Assembly (NCBI GenBank): GCA_017416185.1
Contig: JAFQDF010000010.1
Span: 1 to 46,060 of the forward strand
Origin: Clostridia bacterium
GTDB lineage: Bacteria; Bacillota; Clostridia; Oscillospirales; CAG-272
Direction of reading: 5' to 3'
Length of the DNA: 46,060 nucleotides
Part shown: piece after piece, positions 1 through 7,609 of the stretch
Position numbering within the stretch: position 1 is the first letter of the stretch
How the letters are laid out: every line of letters begins with the position of its first letter
Notes under the pieces: generated by a model
Told to the model about the DNA's origin: nothing
Database searches by the model: none
What the model saw: the letters and a program-made list of their open reading frames with translations, nothing else
Position numbers and translations under genes: made by a program

Positions 1-121
1 CTGTGAGGAACCATTCATAAGATTCCTTCTGAACCTCGATTAAGTTCGGCATTTCGAGCTTTTCGTCGATTTTTGAAAAGCTGTAACGGATGTTATTACC
101 GAGTTTGTAAGGTTTTACCAT
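1..121 (-). CDS. rpoB: RNA polymerase beta subunit, N-terminal fragment
   Basis: The minus strand opens with a start codon at 121 and reads MVKPYKLGNNIRYSFSKI, followed by a segment containing MPNLIEVQKESYEWFL. This matches the conserved N terminus of bacterial RpoB (family pattern: S-F, then LE-PNLIE-Q--SY-WFL). Only about 40 residues are present because the gene runs off the left edge. A purine-rich GGAG lies about 12 bases before the ATG, and an in-frame stop a few codons upstream fixes the start. The gene would normally be followed by rpoC. Here it has its own intergenic region with a plausible sigma-A promoter instead of a directly abutting rplL, which is not visible. Confidence 0.93.
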   Translation of the reverse strand, partial: MVKPYKLGNNIRYSFSKIDEKLEMPNLIEVQKESYEWFLT

Positions 122-231
122 CGTATGAAATCACTCCATTTCATCTTCTGTGTAGTCATTGTTTTTTCGGGTTTGATGTGCCAAAAGGCGATTCCTCGAC
201 ACACTACTACTCGATTATAATGCAGTATATA

Positions 232-260
232 ACTTTAGCACCTTTTTGACCATTTGTCAA
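232..260 (-). promoter_or_regulatory. Putative sigma-A promoter of rpoB
   Basis: On the minus strand a TTGACA -35 box (255-260) is followed after 17 bases by TAAAGT (232-237), four of six matches to the -10 consensus. Position and orientation suit rpoB. A second TATAAT-like word lies further downstream, so the exact start of transcription is uncertain. Confidence 0.5.
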
Positions 261-368
261 GCAATTTTTCTAAAAAAACGCATTTGTTTACAATTTTAAC
301 TTTTTATATCAAAAATGGAAATGATTTACTTATTCTTATTACTAACCCGACGATTTCAATACGGTTTG

Positions 369-398
369 AAAAAACCGCATCCTTTTTTTGGGATGCGG
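369..398 (-). terminator. Rho-independent terminator of the S1-domain gene
   Basis: On the minus strand an 8-bp stem CCGCATCC/GGATGCGG with an A-rich loop is followed by TTTTTT. It lies 20 bases beyond the stop codon of the S1-domain gene and separates it from rpoB. Confidence 0.85.
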
Positions 399-417
399 AA
401 AATTTTGCTGCTTAAAA

Positions 418-1344
418 CTAAAACACGGTAAATATGTCTTTTGTACATTCCTCCGGAGAATACTGCCACTCGTCCATGTGCCCGCCTTCAAAAAAGTATT
501 CCTCACCGTTCACGGGCATACTCTCAGGAGACGTATCAATTATGACAAGTTTGATTTTCATTTTCTCGGGTATTATGCTCTTTATGTAAACTGCCGCCGT
601 CTGCCCTTCGCGTACTCCGTCGCACCATTCGGCAAGACCTGCAAGGTTTGGTGCAAGCTCCACAAATATGCCGTAGGGCTCAACGCTTCTTATGATACCC
701 GCCGCCGTTTCTCCGGCACGGAACAATGCTGCATTTTCCTCCCATGTTCCCAGAAGTTCTTTATGTGTAAGCGTAACTCTGCAAATACTCTTTTCGATAT
801 TTTTTATGACACACCTTATTATCTGTCCGCAGAAAAATCTCTCCGACGGATGGGTTATTCTCGATACGGAAATACAGTCTATGGGCAAAAGTCCCACAAG
901 TCCGCATCCGATATCGCAAAAAGCACCGAACTTTTCAAGATGTGTTACCGCCGCCTCAACGACATCGCCGCTGCAAAGTTTTGATACATAGTTCTTACAG
1001 CATTCAGCCTGTGCATTACGGCGGGACAGATAAATCATCACACCGTCCCCGTCCTTCACTATGTCCGTGACGGTGAAACACACACTTTTGCCCACCCTCG
1101 TTATAATCGCTATGTCCTTTATTTCCTCCCCCGACGGATTGTAAAGAGTCTCGCTTCGCGGAATTATTCCTCTGTAGTCTCCAAGTTCAACATACAGATT
1201 GTGCCGGGCATCGCAAAGTATAACCCTTGCTTCAAGAATTATTCCGTTCTGCTTTGCATATTCAAGTCCCTCAAGGCTGGATATGTATTCGAGATTTTCT
1301 GGACGTGCCAGTAAGCTGCCTTCGGGAAAATAAACATTTTCCAT
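418..1344 (-). CDS. S1 RNA-binding domain protein (ribosomal protein S1-like)
   Basis: A 308-residue soluble protein with repeated OB-fold S1-like modules. A first divergent module covers roughly residues 33-110 (ARVILCDARHNLYVELGDYRGIIP). A second covers about 125-195 (GDVVEAAVTHLEKFGAFCDIG, then a GLLPI segment). A third covers about 205-275 (AAGIIRSVEPYGIFVELAPNLAGLAE). The G-V--V---G-FV-L pattern in the last two is typical of S1 domains. A GGAGG ribosome site lies just before the ATG. Clostridia often annotate such proteins as 30S ribosomal protein S1; with only about three modules it is shorter than a classical S1. RNA binding is well supported, a role on the ribosome is inference. Confidence 0.8.
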   Translation of the reverse strand: MENVYFPEGSLLARPENLEYISSLEGLEYAKQNGIILEARVILCDARHNLYVELGDYRGIIPRSETLYNPSGEEIKDIAIITRVGKSVCFTVTDIVKDGDGVMIYLSRRNAQAECCKNYVSKLCSGDVVEAAVTHLEKFGAFCDIGCGLVGLLPIDCISVSRITHPSERFFCGQIIRCVIKNIEKSICRVTLTHKELLGTWEENAALFRAGETAAGIIRSVEPYGIFVELAPNLAGLAEWCDGVREGQTAAVYIKSIIPEKMKIKLVIIDTSPESMPVNGEEYFFEGGHMDEWQYSPEECTKDIFTVF

Positions 1345-1446
1345 TTTATATACCTCCGACCGAATTTTTACTCTGTTACTGCCATTTTATTAACGGGAAA
1401 ACCGAAATATTCATGTTTTGAATGCTTATTTGCTTCAAAAAACACC

Positions 1447-1504
1447 GTTTGCACCCGCAGTTTGTTGATTATTTACAAATATTTGGTCGTTTTTTTGTGC
1501 AAAC
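1447..1504. promoter_or_regulatory. Inverted repeat GTTTGCAC...GTGCAAAC upstream of the binding-protein gene
   Basis: Arms GTTTGCAC (1447-1454) and GTGCAAAC (1497-1504) face each other across 42 bases, ahead of the promoter at 1535. It could be two half-operators or chance; only the arms are certain. Confidence 0.25.
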
Positions 1505-1534
1505 AGAGGAATATGAAAATTCAAAAAAATATAA

Positions 1535-1563
1535 TTGATTATACTCAACTTTGGTGGTATAAT
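1535..1563 (+). promoter_or_regulatory. Sigma-A promoter of the peptide-binding lipoprotein gene
   Basis: TTGATT (1535-1540), a 17-base spacer and TATAAT (1558-1563) form a near-consensus promoter. It leaves a leader of about 65 bases before the ATG at 1637. Confidence 0.7.
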
Positions 1564-1636
1564 ATGGTGTAATATATATGTGGTAGTATTATATATACCC
1601 ATGCAGTTTTATATCAGTTTTGGGAGGAAACCAACT

Positions 1637-3343
1637 ATGAAAAAATTATTGGCATTTGTTCTTGCTATGCTCATGCTTGTTCCCGTTATGTTGACAGGCT
1701 GCGGAGAAGAGCTTGAAAAGGGTGCGGAAATCCAGATGTTTCTTTCAACAGTGCCCACTACTCTTGACCCCTCTGCTTCCTACACAACAACGGATCAAAT
1801 AAGAATCATGGGTCTTATCTACGAGGGTCTCTTTACCTACGATGAAAAAGGCAAACCCGAAAAGGCACTTTGTACCGATTACAAAACCTACACCAACCGT
1901 GACGGTGAGTTTGTAGCAGAGTTCACCATCGGCGACACCAAGTGGAGTGATGGTCGTTCTGTAAGTGCGAACGATTTTGTTTACGCATGGAAGAGAATCC
2001 TTGAGCCTGAGTTCCAGTCAAAGGCGGCATCCCTTCTCTTTGATATCAAGAACGCAAGAGCCTGCAAGAACGGTGATATCTCCATCGATGACTTCGGTGC
2101 CGTTGCCGCTGAAACAAAGGTACTCCAGGTTACCTTTGAAAAGAAGATTGACATCAACGAGTTTCTCAATATCCTGGCAAGTCCTGCCCTTGTTCCCCTC
2201 CGCGAGGACAAGGTAAACAGACTTACCGACTGGGCCTCCTACTATGCGACTATGGTTACCAACGGCCCCTTCTACGTAAAGATCTTTACACCCGGTGAGA
2301 GCCAGATGGTTCTTGAGCGTTCTATCTACTACTACAGAGATATGGACAAGGAGAACGAAAGACTTGACAAGTACGTTCGTCCCTTCCGTCTCAACATCAC
2401 CATGGGTTCAAGCGATGATGCTATGGCAGCCTACAAGGAAGGCAGCCTGGTATTCAACAGCCAGATCGCACTGGGAAGCAGAAAGGAAGCGGATGTTGAA
2501 AAGCTCAACACCCTGTCCACTGCAACCTATGTATTCAATAATCAGCGTGCTCCCTTCGATAATGCCGATGTAAGACGCGGTCTTTCCATGGCTATCGACA
2601 GAGAAGAGCTGGCAGGTATTATCGGCTACGCCAAGCCTGCCCAGGGCATCATCCCTGAGGGTATCGTTGACAAGAGCGACAAGGACAGCTTCAGAGCTAA
2701 CGGCGGCGCTCTCATAGAGGCTAAGGCAAATATGTCCGAGGCTAAGAAGCTTACTGCAGCTGCTACCGACAAGGAGATTTCTATCACAATACGCGAGAAC
2801 GAAATCGACCGTGCAGTAGCTGACTACGTAAAGGGTCAGTGGGAGCAGCTCGGCTTTACCGTTGAAATAATCGAGCTCTCCTTCGAGCATTACACCAACA
2901 TCGAGTACGATCAGTATGCCGACCTTCTCTACAGAGCATACTCTACCCGCGATTTTGACGTTATTGCAATCGACTCCCAGATGCTTGCCATCACCGCATT
3001 TAACGAGCTTTCAGGTTACGCAAGACCCTTCTCCGGCGGTGCTATGGACCTTGCATCCGGTAACTTTGATTCGGTAACAAACCTTTCCGGATATGCAAGT
3101 GACGATTATGATAAGCTTATCGAGGAGGCATATGCCGCAGATAAGGAAAAGCGCTCAGAGCTTCTCCACAAAGCTGAGGAAATGCTTATTGCAGATATGC
3201 CTGTAGCTCCTCTCTTTGTATATGAAAATGCATATATGACATCTAATGACCTCAAAAAACTCTCTTCAGATTACTTTGGCTCTGTTCTCTTTACCAAGGC
3301 AACTCTGAAGGACTACGAAAGATTCAAGCCTGTAGAGGAATAA
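1637..3343 (+). CDS. Peptide ABC transporter substrate-binding lipoprotein (OppA/SBP_bac_5 family)
   Basis: A 568-residue extracellular solute-binding protein. The ATG at 1637 is preferred over an earlier in-frame ATG because GGGAGGAAA lies at the right distance and the product then begins with a clean lipoprotein signal, MKKLLAFVLAMLMLVP, ending in lipobox LTGC. The mature start (QMFLSTVPTTLDPSASYTT, then IYEGLF) and the motif SDGRSVSANDFVYAWKRI are characteristic of oligopeptide-binding OppA proteins. So are NQRAPFDNADVRRGLSMAIDR and the late FDVIAID segment. OppA proteins deliver peptides to a membrane permease, but no permease or ATPase genes are adjacent, so this is an orphan receptor or shares a transporter encoded elsewhere. 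Confidence 0.93.
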   Translation: MKKLLAFVLAMLMLVPVMLTGCGEELEKGAEIQMFLSTVPTTLDPSASYTTTDQIRIMGLIYEGLFTYDEKGKPEKALCTDYKTYTNRDGEFVAEFTIGDTKWSDGRSVSANDFVYAWKRILEPEFQSKAASLLFDIKNARACKNGDISIDDFGAVAAETKVLQVTFEKKIDINEFLNILASPALVPLREDKVNRLTDWASYYATMVTNGPFYVKIFTPGESQMVLERSIYYYRDMDKENERLDKYVRPFRLNITMGSSDDAMAAYKEGSLVFNSQIALGSRKEADVEKLNTLSTATYVFNNQRAPFDNADVRRGLSMAIDREELAGIIGYAKPAQGIIPEGIVDKSDKDSFRANGGALIEAKANMSEAKKLTAAATDKEISITIRENEIDRAVADYVKGQWEQLGFTVEIIELSFEHYTNIEYDQYADLLYRAYSTRDFDVIAIDSQMLAITAFNELSGYARPFSGGAMDLASGNFDSVTNLSGYASDDYDKLIEEAYAADKEKRSELLHKAEEMLIADMPVAPLFVYENAYMTSNDLKKLSSDYFGSVLFTKATLKDYERFKPVEE

Positions 3344-3374
3344 TAAGAACGGGAGCTTGTACAAAAATAATTAT

Positions 3375-3396
3375 AAGGGCTGCTTTAGCAGCCCTT
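3375..3396 (+). terminator. Terminator-like hairpin after the binding-protein gene
   Basis: A 9-bp stem AAGGGCTGC/GCAGCCCTT with loop TTTA, followed by only a short T tract. It is probably a terminator, though weak by tail. Confidence 0.65.
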
Positions 3397-3423
3397 TAAT
3401 CAACCGTAAGGAATCAACAAAAT

Positions 3424-3975
3424 ATGATAGCTCTAATAAAGAAAACGGAAATCAAATTATATATCCTATATATAATGAAGCATATCGGCTACCCTATCGA
3501 ATTTGACAAGCTCAACGATACGGTTACAGCCGACGGTGCCGTAAACTATTTCGGATTTGCAGAATGCTTTTCCGAGCTTGTGGAAACAGCCAACATTGAG
3601 GTGGTGACAACAGAGGGGAAGGAAAGCTTTGTTATCACTGATCAGGGTATAAACGTCGTGGATACCCTTGCAGATTCCCTGTCCCACGGTACACGCCGTA
3701 CCGCTCTTGCCGCTGCCACAAGGCTGACCTCCTTTGAAAAAAGAGGTGCGTCTATCGAGCAAAGCTCCGAGGAGTTGCCCGACGGTAGATATCTTTTTAA
3801 CTTCAGTGTCAAGGAATATTCAAAGGAAACCTTCTCCCTGTCTGTCACGCTGGAGAACAGAGATCAGCTTATAACTGTTCAAAACAACATGACAAAGAAC
3901 CCTGACGGTGTATATAAATGCATAATGGCTTTACTTTCAGGGCAAGCTGATTATATGTTGAACAGTACATTATAA
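3424..3975 (+). CDS. DUF4364 family protein
   Basis: A 183-residue protein matching the DUF4364 pattern, which is common in Clostridia and has no firmly assigned function. The N terminus (KLYILYIMKHIGYPIEFDKLND, then VNYFGFAECFSELVE) resembles a winged-helix domain. It is followed by FVITDQGINVVDTLADSLS, where an --IT--G---V--L pattern is typical of winged-helix regulators that read as DUF4364. The C-terminal half looks beta-rich. The gene lies between the binding-protein terminator and the sigma-factor promoter, so it may be transcribed alone. A DNA-binding role is inference from fold-like pattern only. Confidence 0.75.
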   Translation: MIALIKKTEIKLYILYIMKHIGYPIEFDKLNDTVTADGAVNYFGFAECFSELVETANIEVVTTEGKESFVITDQGINVVDTLADSLSHGTRRTALAAATRLTSFEKRGASIEQSSEELPDGRYLFNFSVKEYSKETFSLSVTLENRDQLITVQNNMTKNPDGVYKCIMALLSGQADYMLNSTL

Positions 3976-4094
3976 CCAAAATTTAGTTAGTCTTTTTATC
4001 TACTTTTTTGTAAATAATGACACATATTAACAAAATTTGTGGTATTTATTGACAAAAACCGCTTCCTTACTTTGTGCATAATCAACATTAAATA

Positions 4095-4119
4095 TTCACA
4101 AAGTGTATATTTTTGTGAA
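4095..4119. promoter_or_regulatory. Perfect inverted repeat upstream of the sigma-factor promoter
   Basis: Arms TTCACAAA (4095-4102) and TTTGTGAA (4112-4119) flank a 9-base AT-rich spacer, ending 6 bases before the -35 box. Additional TTTGTG words occur at 4036 and 4071, suggesting a cluster of binding sites for an unidentified regulator. Confidence 0.45.
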
Positions 4120-4125
4120 AAATAG

Positions 4126-4154
4126 TTGACACAATTTGTTAACAATGTTATAAT
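4126..4154 (+). promoter_or_regulatory. Perfect consensus sigma-A promoter of the sigma-factor gene
   Basis: TTGACA (4126-4131), exactly 17 bases, then TATAAT (4149-4154). Transcription would start near 4161, which rules out the TTG at 4167 as a likely start and favours the ATG at 4191. Confidence 0.85.
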
Positions 4155-4190
4155 ATATATACTAACTTGAGAAAGGTGTATACGTCCCCT

Positions 4191-4730
4191 ATGGTATACA
4201 ATAAGGGAATAAAGGATCTGCTTGACAGAGCCAGACGCGGAGAAGAAAACGCAATGGAGCAGCTTCTCGTTGAATTTTCTCCCTTGATCGAAGCCAAAGT
4301 TTCAGAGTATATCAATATTTTGGAGGAGGACGATATCCGCCAGTTATGTGCTATCGGTCTGTTTGAGGCAGCCCAGTCTTATTCTGAGGAAAAGGCAAAC
4401 GGCAAGGTGACCTTCGGGTTATATGCCAAGCTTTGCATACGCAACCGTCTTATCTCGGAAGTGCGAAGACTCTCCCCTATAACAGAAGCAATGGATGAGG
4501 ACATACCTGCAGACGGTGTCTCTATGGAAGAGGAGATAGTCCGCCGTCAGGATCTTGCCGACGCTCTCGATAAGGCACGTAAAAAGCTGACCCCCTTCGA
4601 GGATCGGGTTCTTCGTCTTTATTTAACCTTGAACAGTTACAACGAAGTAGCAGCCCTGCTCGGTAAATCCAGGAAGTCAGTTGACAATGCTCTGTCCAGG
4701 ATCAGAGCCAAGTTCAGGGATCTGTTATGA
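4191..4730 (+). CDS. RNA polymerase sigma-70 family factor, SigH-like
   Basis: A 179-residue alternative sigma factor with recognisable region 2 (LLVEFSPLIEAKVSEYI, then EEDDIRQLCAIGLFEAAQSY and FGLYAKLCIRNRLISEVRR). Region 4 follows (LTPFEDRVLRLYLTLNSYNEVAALLGKSRKSVDNALSRIRAKF), with a helix-turn-helix at the C-terminal end. The short linker and the region-2 wording place it nearer SigH (sigma-30, stationary phase and sporulation) than ECF factors. The ATG at 4191 is chosen because the consensus promoter would start RNA near 4161; earlier TTG (4167) and GTG (4176) codons in frame have no ribosome site. Its target genes cannot be read from the sequence. Confidence 0.8.
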   Translation: MVYNKGIKDLLDRARRGEENAMEQLLVEFSPLIEAKVSEYINILEEDDIRQLCAIGLFEAAQSYSEEKANGKVTFGLYAKLCIRNRLISEVRRLSPITEAMDEDIPADGVSMEEEIVRRQDLADALDKARKKLTPFEDRVLRLYLTLNSYNEVAALLGKSRKSVDNALSRIRAKFRDLL

Positions 4731-4732
4731 CA

Positions 4733-4794
4733 TTTGCCCGGGTAGCTTAATAAAAGCGCATTGAGATGTCGGTGAAAGCCCGACCTTGGGTAAA
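4733..4794 (+). other. Candidate structured RNA leader ahead of the zinc-ribbon gene
   Basis: The 97-base gap between the sigma-factor stop and the next start can fold as a three-way junction. P1 pairs TTTGCCC (4733-4739) with GGGTAAA (4788-4794, one G-U). P2 is GCTT/AAGC around AATAA (4745-4757). P3 is GTCGG/CCGAC around TGAAAGC (4768-4784). I do not match it to any known riboswitch class with confidence. The helices are short and chance folding is possible. Confidence 0.35.
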
Positions 4795-4827
4795 AATATA
4801 CAACCATATTAAGTGAGGTAAAGACCA

Positions 4828-5103
4828 ATGTACGAAGACAAGACCTTAGTTTGCAAGGAATGCGGACAGGAGTTCGTATTCACAGCAGGTGAACAGGAGT
4901 TTTACGCAGAAAGAGGCTTCCAGAACGAGCCACAGAGATGTAAGACCTGCCGTGATGCAAGAAAGGCTGCAACAAGAGCGAACAGAGAAATGTTCACTAC
5001 TACTTGTGCAAACTGCGGTAAGGAAGCTCAGGTTCCTTTCCAGCCCAGCAATGACCGTCCGGTATATTGCAGCGAGTGCTATGCTGCGATGAAACAGCAG
5101 TAA
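4828..5103 (+). CDS. Small zinc-ribbon protein
   Basis: A 91-residue protein with four CxxC pairs: CKECG (about residue 9), CKTC (about 38), CANCG (about 60) and CSEC (about 81). This is enough for two zinc sites. The first half (LVCKECGQEFVFTAGEQEFYAERGF) matches the probable zinc-ribbon domain widespread in Firmicutes. The second ribbon (CANCGKEAQVPFQPSNDRPVYCSEC) matches the CxxCxxC-type ribbons seen with cold-shock or nucleic-acid proteins. GTGAGGT before the ATG supplies the ribosome site. It probably binds nucleic acid or protein partners through zinc; the exact function is unknown. It may be co-transcribed with the upstream sigma gene. Confidence 0.8.
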   Translation: MYEDKTLVCKECGQEFVFTAGEQEFYAERGFQNEPQRCKTCRDARKAATRANREMFTTTCANCGKEAQVPFQPSNDRPVYCSECYAAMKQQ

Positions 5104-5135
5104 GCTAAGTTTAATACATAGTTACAGCAATAGAT

Positions 5136-5157
5136 AAACGACCCTTTCGGGTCGTTT
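5136..5157. terminator. Bidirectional terminator between zinc-ribbon and MarR genes
   Basis: Stem AAACGACCC/GGGTCGTTT with tetraloop TTTC, flanked by A and T runs, between convergent genes. It can serve both strands. Confidence 0.85.
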
Positions 5158-5190
5158 TCTATTTGTACGGGAAGCTTGCATTGCTCTCTG

Positions 5191-5631
5191 CTACATAAGT
5201 CCGCCGAAAAATTCCTCCAACGAGATAAGGGACTTTGACAGGGTATCAAGCTCCTCATCGTTCAAGCGTGTAGCTATGGAATGTATCATATCAGCGTGGA
5301 AGTCACGGTGCTTTTTCTCCGCCTTCTGTGCCTTTTCGGTTATAAATATAAATATCTTACGTCTGTCCTCAAGTCCGTTTTCACGACGGAGATAACCTTT
5401 GTTTACAAGGGTGTTTACCGCAACCGAGGTAGCTCCTGCACTGAGATTGAGGCGTTTTGCAATATTTTTCATAGTGCTTTCGCCGCACTGTGCCAGCTCT
5501 GCTACCGCCTCGATGATATGGATCTCGTTTACCGAAATATCCGACTCGTCTATGGCGTGTTCCTCAAGGGCAAGGATCTTATTGAATATCCTTACAAAAA
5601 AGCCGTTTATTATCTCTCTGTTGTCAGCCAT
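5191..5631 (-). CDS. MarR family transcriptional regulator
   Basis: A 146-residue winged-helix regulator. The recognition region reads STMKNIAKRLNLSAGATSVAVNTLVNKGYLRRENGLEDRRKIFIFIT. This is the standard MarR helix-turn-helix followed by the D-R wing. It lies directly downstream of the acyl-CoA ligase: the ligase stop is two bases before this ATG and the ribosome site (GGAGAA) sits inside the ligase 3' end, so translation is coupled. MarR proteins beside fatty-acid genes (FabT is the known example) often sense acyl chains. Here it probably represses its own operon through the palindromes at 7398-7443; the ligand is inference. Confidence 0.88.
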   Translation of the reverse strand: MADNREIINGFFVRIFNKILALEEHAIDESDISVNEIHIIEAVAELAQCGESTMKNIAKRLNLSAGATSVAVNTLVNKGYLRRENGLEDRRKIFIFITEKAQKAEKKHRDFHADMIHSIATRLNDEELDTLSKSLISLEEFFGGLM

Positions 5632-5633
5632 AT

Positions 5634-7382
5634 TTATTCTCCGTCTATCTTATGACGCTGTATCTTCTGTGTGGTTGTCTTTGGGAAGGGGGTCTTGCGC
5701 ATCTCCACCCCTCTGATCTGTTTGAAGGAAGCTATACGCTTATTCAGCTCGGCTACAGCCCTTTTGAAGTAATCCTCGGTCTCCGTCTCACCTCTTATGC
5801 CTGCAGCCTCCAGACCGTCGTAATCGGGGTATATGACAGCCGTTACGTTTATTGTATCATCAACTCTTGAACGTCTGCCCACAACGGTACATTCTCGAAT
5901 AAGCTCTATACTTTCAAGATACTCCTCTATTTCCTCGGGGAATACGTTTTTACCGTTATTGAGAACGATGACATTCTTCTTTCTGCCTGTGATATAGAGA
6001 TAGTTGTCATCATCCATATAACCGCAGTCGCCTGTTCTGAACCAACCGCGGGAATCAAGTACCTCGCGGGTAGCCTCCTCGTTTTTGTAATAGCCAAGCA
6101 TAATGCTGTCACCCTTGACCACTATCTCGCCTGCTTCATCGCGGGGATCCTCACGGTCGATATAGCACTGGAGGTTTGGAAGAACAAGACCGCAGCTATG
6201 AAGTCTTACGTGCTCAAAGGGAGCCACGGCAATAACAGGAGAACATTCGGTAATTCCGTACCCCTCGGCAATGGTTATGCCGAAGGATGCAAAGCGCTCT
6301 ACCATCTCGGGATTGAGGGGCGCACCGCCGCAAACGATACGGTCAAGTCTGCCTCCGAAGGCTTCGGTTATCTGTGAAAAGAAGGTCTTACGCAGGTCAA
6401 TTCCCACACGGCGTAGCAGCTTATCCGTCTTTATAAGTCCGTTGACCGTTTTTTCCATACCCTTCTTGCGTACACCGTCCATTATCTTCTTATAAACGGT
6501 GTTTACAAAGAGGGGAACGAGGGCGATTATCGTAGGCTGGAAATACTTGAAGTCGCGGGTGGTGTTCTTAATGTTGTCATTTATACAAACGGTAGCTCCT
6601 ACCGCAAAGGCGGCAAGGATTCCTGCGGTCATCTCGTAGGTGTGATGAAGAGGAAGAACGGATACGAGAACGTCACTTGAGTTAACGCGTACTATTTTTA
6701 AGGCCTCGGTAACGTTGGAAATGATATTCTTCTGGGAGAGCATAACACCTTTGCTTGTTCCGGTAGTACCCGACGTAAAGAGAATAACGCTCATCTTATC
6801 AACGTCCTGCTTACGCGTGATCTCGGGAAGTCCCTTTTCCATAATGAGAGAATTGCCCCATCTTACAGTGTCACCAAAGGACATATGGAGGCTGTCGGGC
6901 GCGGGCGCTGTCTCGTCCTCTATGGGCTCCGGAGCACCTGAACCGATGCAGATATAGCATTTAACCTTAGGCATCTCGTCCTCGTGGCCTTCAAAGACGG
7001 GTCTGTATTTTTCGGTATAAATAACGCTTTCACAATCCGCAAAGTTCACGAAGTTTCTTATCTGTTCCTCGGCAAGCTCCTTGTCCATAGGCACCGCAAC
7101 ACCGCCGAAGATAATTGACGCAAAGTAGGAAGCAAGCCATTCGTAGCATTTATCACCGATGATAGCGGTATGGCCTTTGTTTACTCCAAGCTCGCAGAGT
7201 GCTGTACCCAGACCGTTGACGGTCTTTGCAAATTCAGCAAACGTTATCTTATACTCAACCTTTTTTCTTAAAAAGCGGTAGCAGTCCTTGTCACCGTAAT
7301 CTCTTGCGTTGGTATAGAGCAGGTCGGCAAAATCGGTTATATATTTTTCGTTATGACAGGGATAATATTTGTTTGTTTTCAT
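5634..7382 (-). CDS. AMP-forming long-chain acyl-CoA synthetase-like ligase
   Basis: A 582-residue member of the ANL adenylating superfamily, usual length for bacterial FadD-type ligases. Core motifs are all present: FTSGTTGTSKGVMLS (ATP phosphate loop, about residues 203-217), GYGITECSPV, GWFRTGDCGYMD, and ITGRKKNVIVLNNGKNVFPEEIE. The C-terminal PKTTTQKIQRHKI carries the catalytic lysine region. It should activate a carboxylic acid, probably a fatty acid, to acyl-AMP and then acyl-CoA or another acyl thioester. A GAGGT site precedes the ATG. It is the first gene of a two-gene operon with the MarR regulator. Exact substrate cannot be told from sequence. Confidence 0.88.
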   Translation of the reverse strand: MKTNKYYPCHNEKYITDFADLLYTNARDYGDKDCYRFLRKKVEYKITFAEFAKTVNGLGTALCELGVNKGHTAIIGDKCYEWLASYFASIIFGGVAVPMDKELAEEQIRNFVNFADCESVIYTEKYRPVFEGHEDEMPKVKCYICIGSGAPEPIEDETAPAPDSLHMSFGDTVRWGNSLIMEKGLPEITRKQDVDKMSVILFTSGTTGTSKGVMLSQKNIISNVTEALKIVRVNSSDVLVSVLPLHHTYEMTAGILAAFAVGATVCINDNIKNTTRDFKYFQPTIIALVPLFVNTVYKKIMDGVRKKGMEKTVNGLIKTDKLLRRVGIDLRKTFFSQITEAFGGRLDRIVCGGAPLNPEMVERFASFGITIAEGYGITECSPVIAVAPFEHVRLHSCGLVLPNLQCYIDREDPRDEAGEIVVKGDSIMLGYYKNEEATREVLDSRGWFRTGDCGYMDDDNYLYITGRKKNVIVLNNGKNVFPEEIEEYLESIELIRECTVVGRRSRVDDTINVTAVIYPDYDGLEAAGIRGETETEDYFKRAVAELNKRIASFKQIRGVEMRKTPFPKTTTQKIQRHKIDGE

Positions 7383-7397
7383 AAATACCTCAATACT

Positions 7398-7443
7398 TTT
7401 TAATTAAAATAGTTTTAAGTTAAAAATATTATAACTTATAAGT
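7398..7443. promoter_or_regulatory. Three stacked palindromes at the ligase/MarR promoter
   Basis: TTTTAATTAAAA (7398-7409), TTTTAA-G-TTAAAA (7413-7425) and TTATAA-C-TTATAA (7429-7441) have centres about 16 bases apart. The last overlaps a further palindrome, ACTTATAAGT (7434-7443). They cover the -10 box and the leader of the ligase operon, the expected place for MarR operators. Confidence 0.6.
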
Positions 7444-7456
7444 ATGAACAAATCAA
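7428..7456 (-). promoter_or_regulatory. Sigma-A promoter of the ligase/MarR operon
   Basis: On the minus strand TTGATT (7451-7456), 17 bases, TATAAT (7428-7433). The -10 box lies inside the palindrome cluster. Confidence 0.75.
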
Positions 7457-7556
7457 TACTATTTTGCCCGAAATTTAATTTTATAACACATACACTCACG
7501 ATTGTTGAGAAAAAAGTGTCGAAATTTATAAGTTTTTCCTCTTTTGTGCAAAAACA

Positions 7557-7585
7557 TTGACATATGCGTTTCTTTGTGTTAATAT
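7557..7585 (+). promoter_or_regulatory. Sigma-A promoter of the DUF4143 ATPase gene
   Basis: TTGACA (7557-7562), 17 bases, TAATAT (7580-7585), 24 bases before the start codon at 7610. Confidence 0.75.
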
Positions 7586-7609
7586 TAGATCAAGAAAGCG
7601 AGGTATGTT

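Noticed and set aside
388..1421. Plus-strand frames opposite the S1-domain gene
   Set aside because: They are antisense to a gene with clear S1 modules, a ribosome site and a terminator; no independent support.
4733..4794. yybP-ykoY manganese riboswitch
   Set aside because: A GGGTAGC stretch looks faintly similar, but the long P2 helix and the remaining conserved blocks are missing, and the downstream gene is not a metal transporter.
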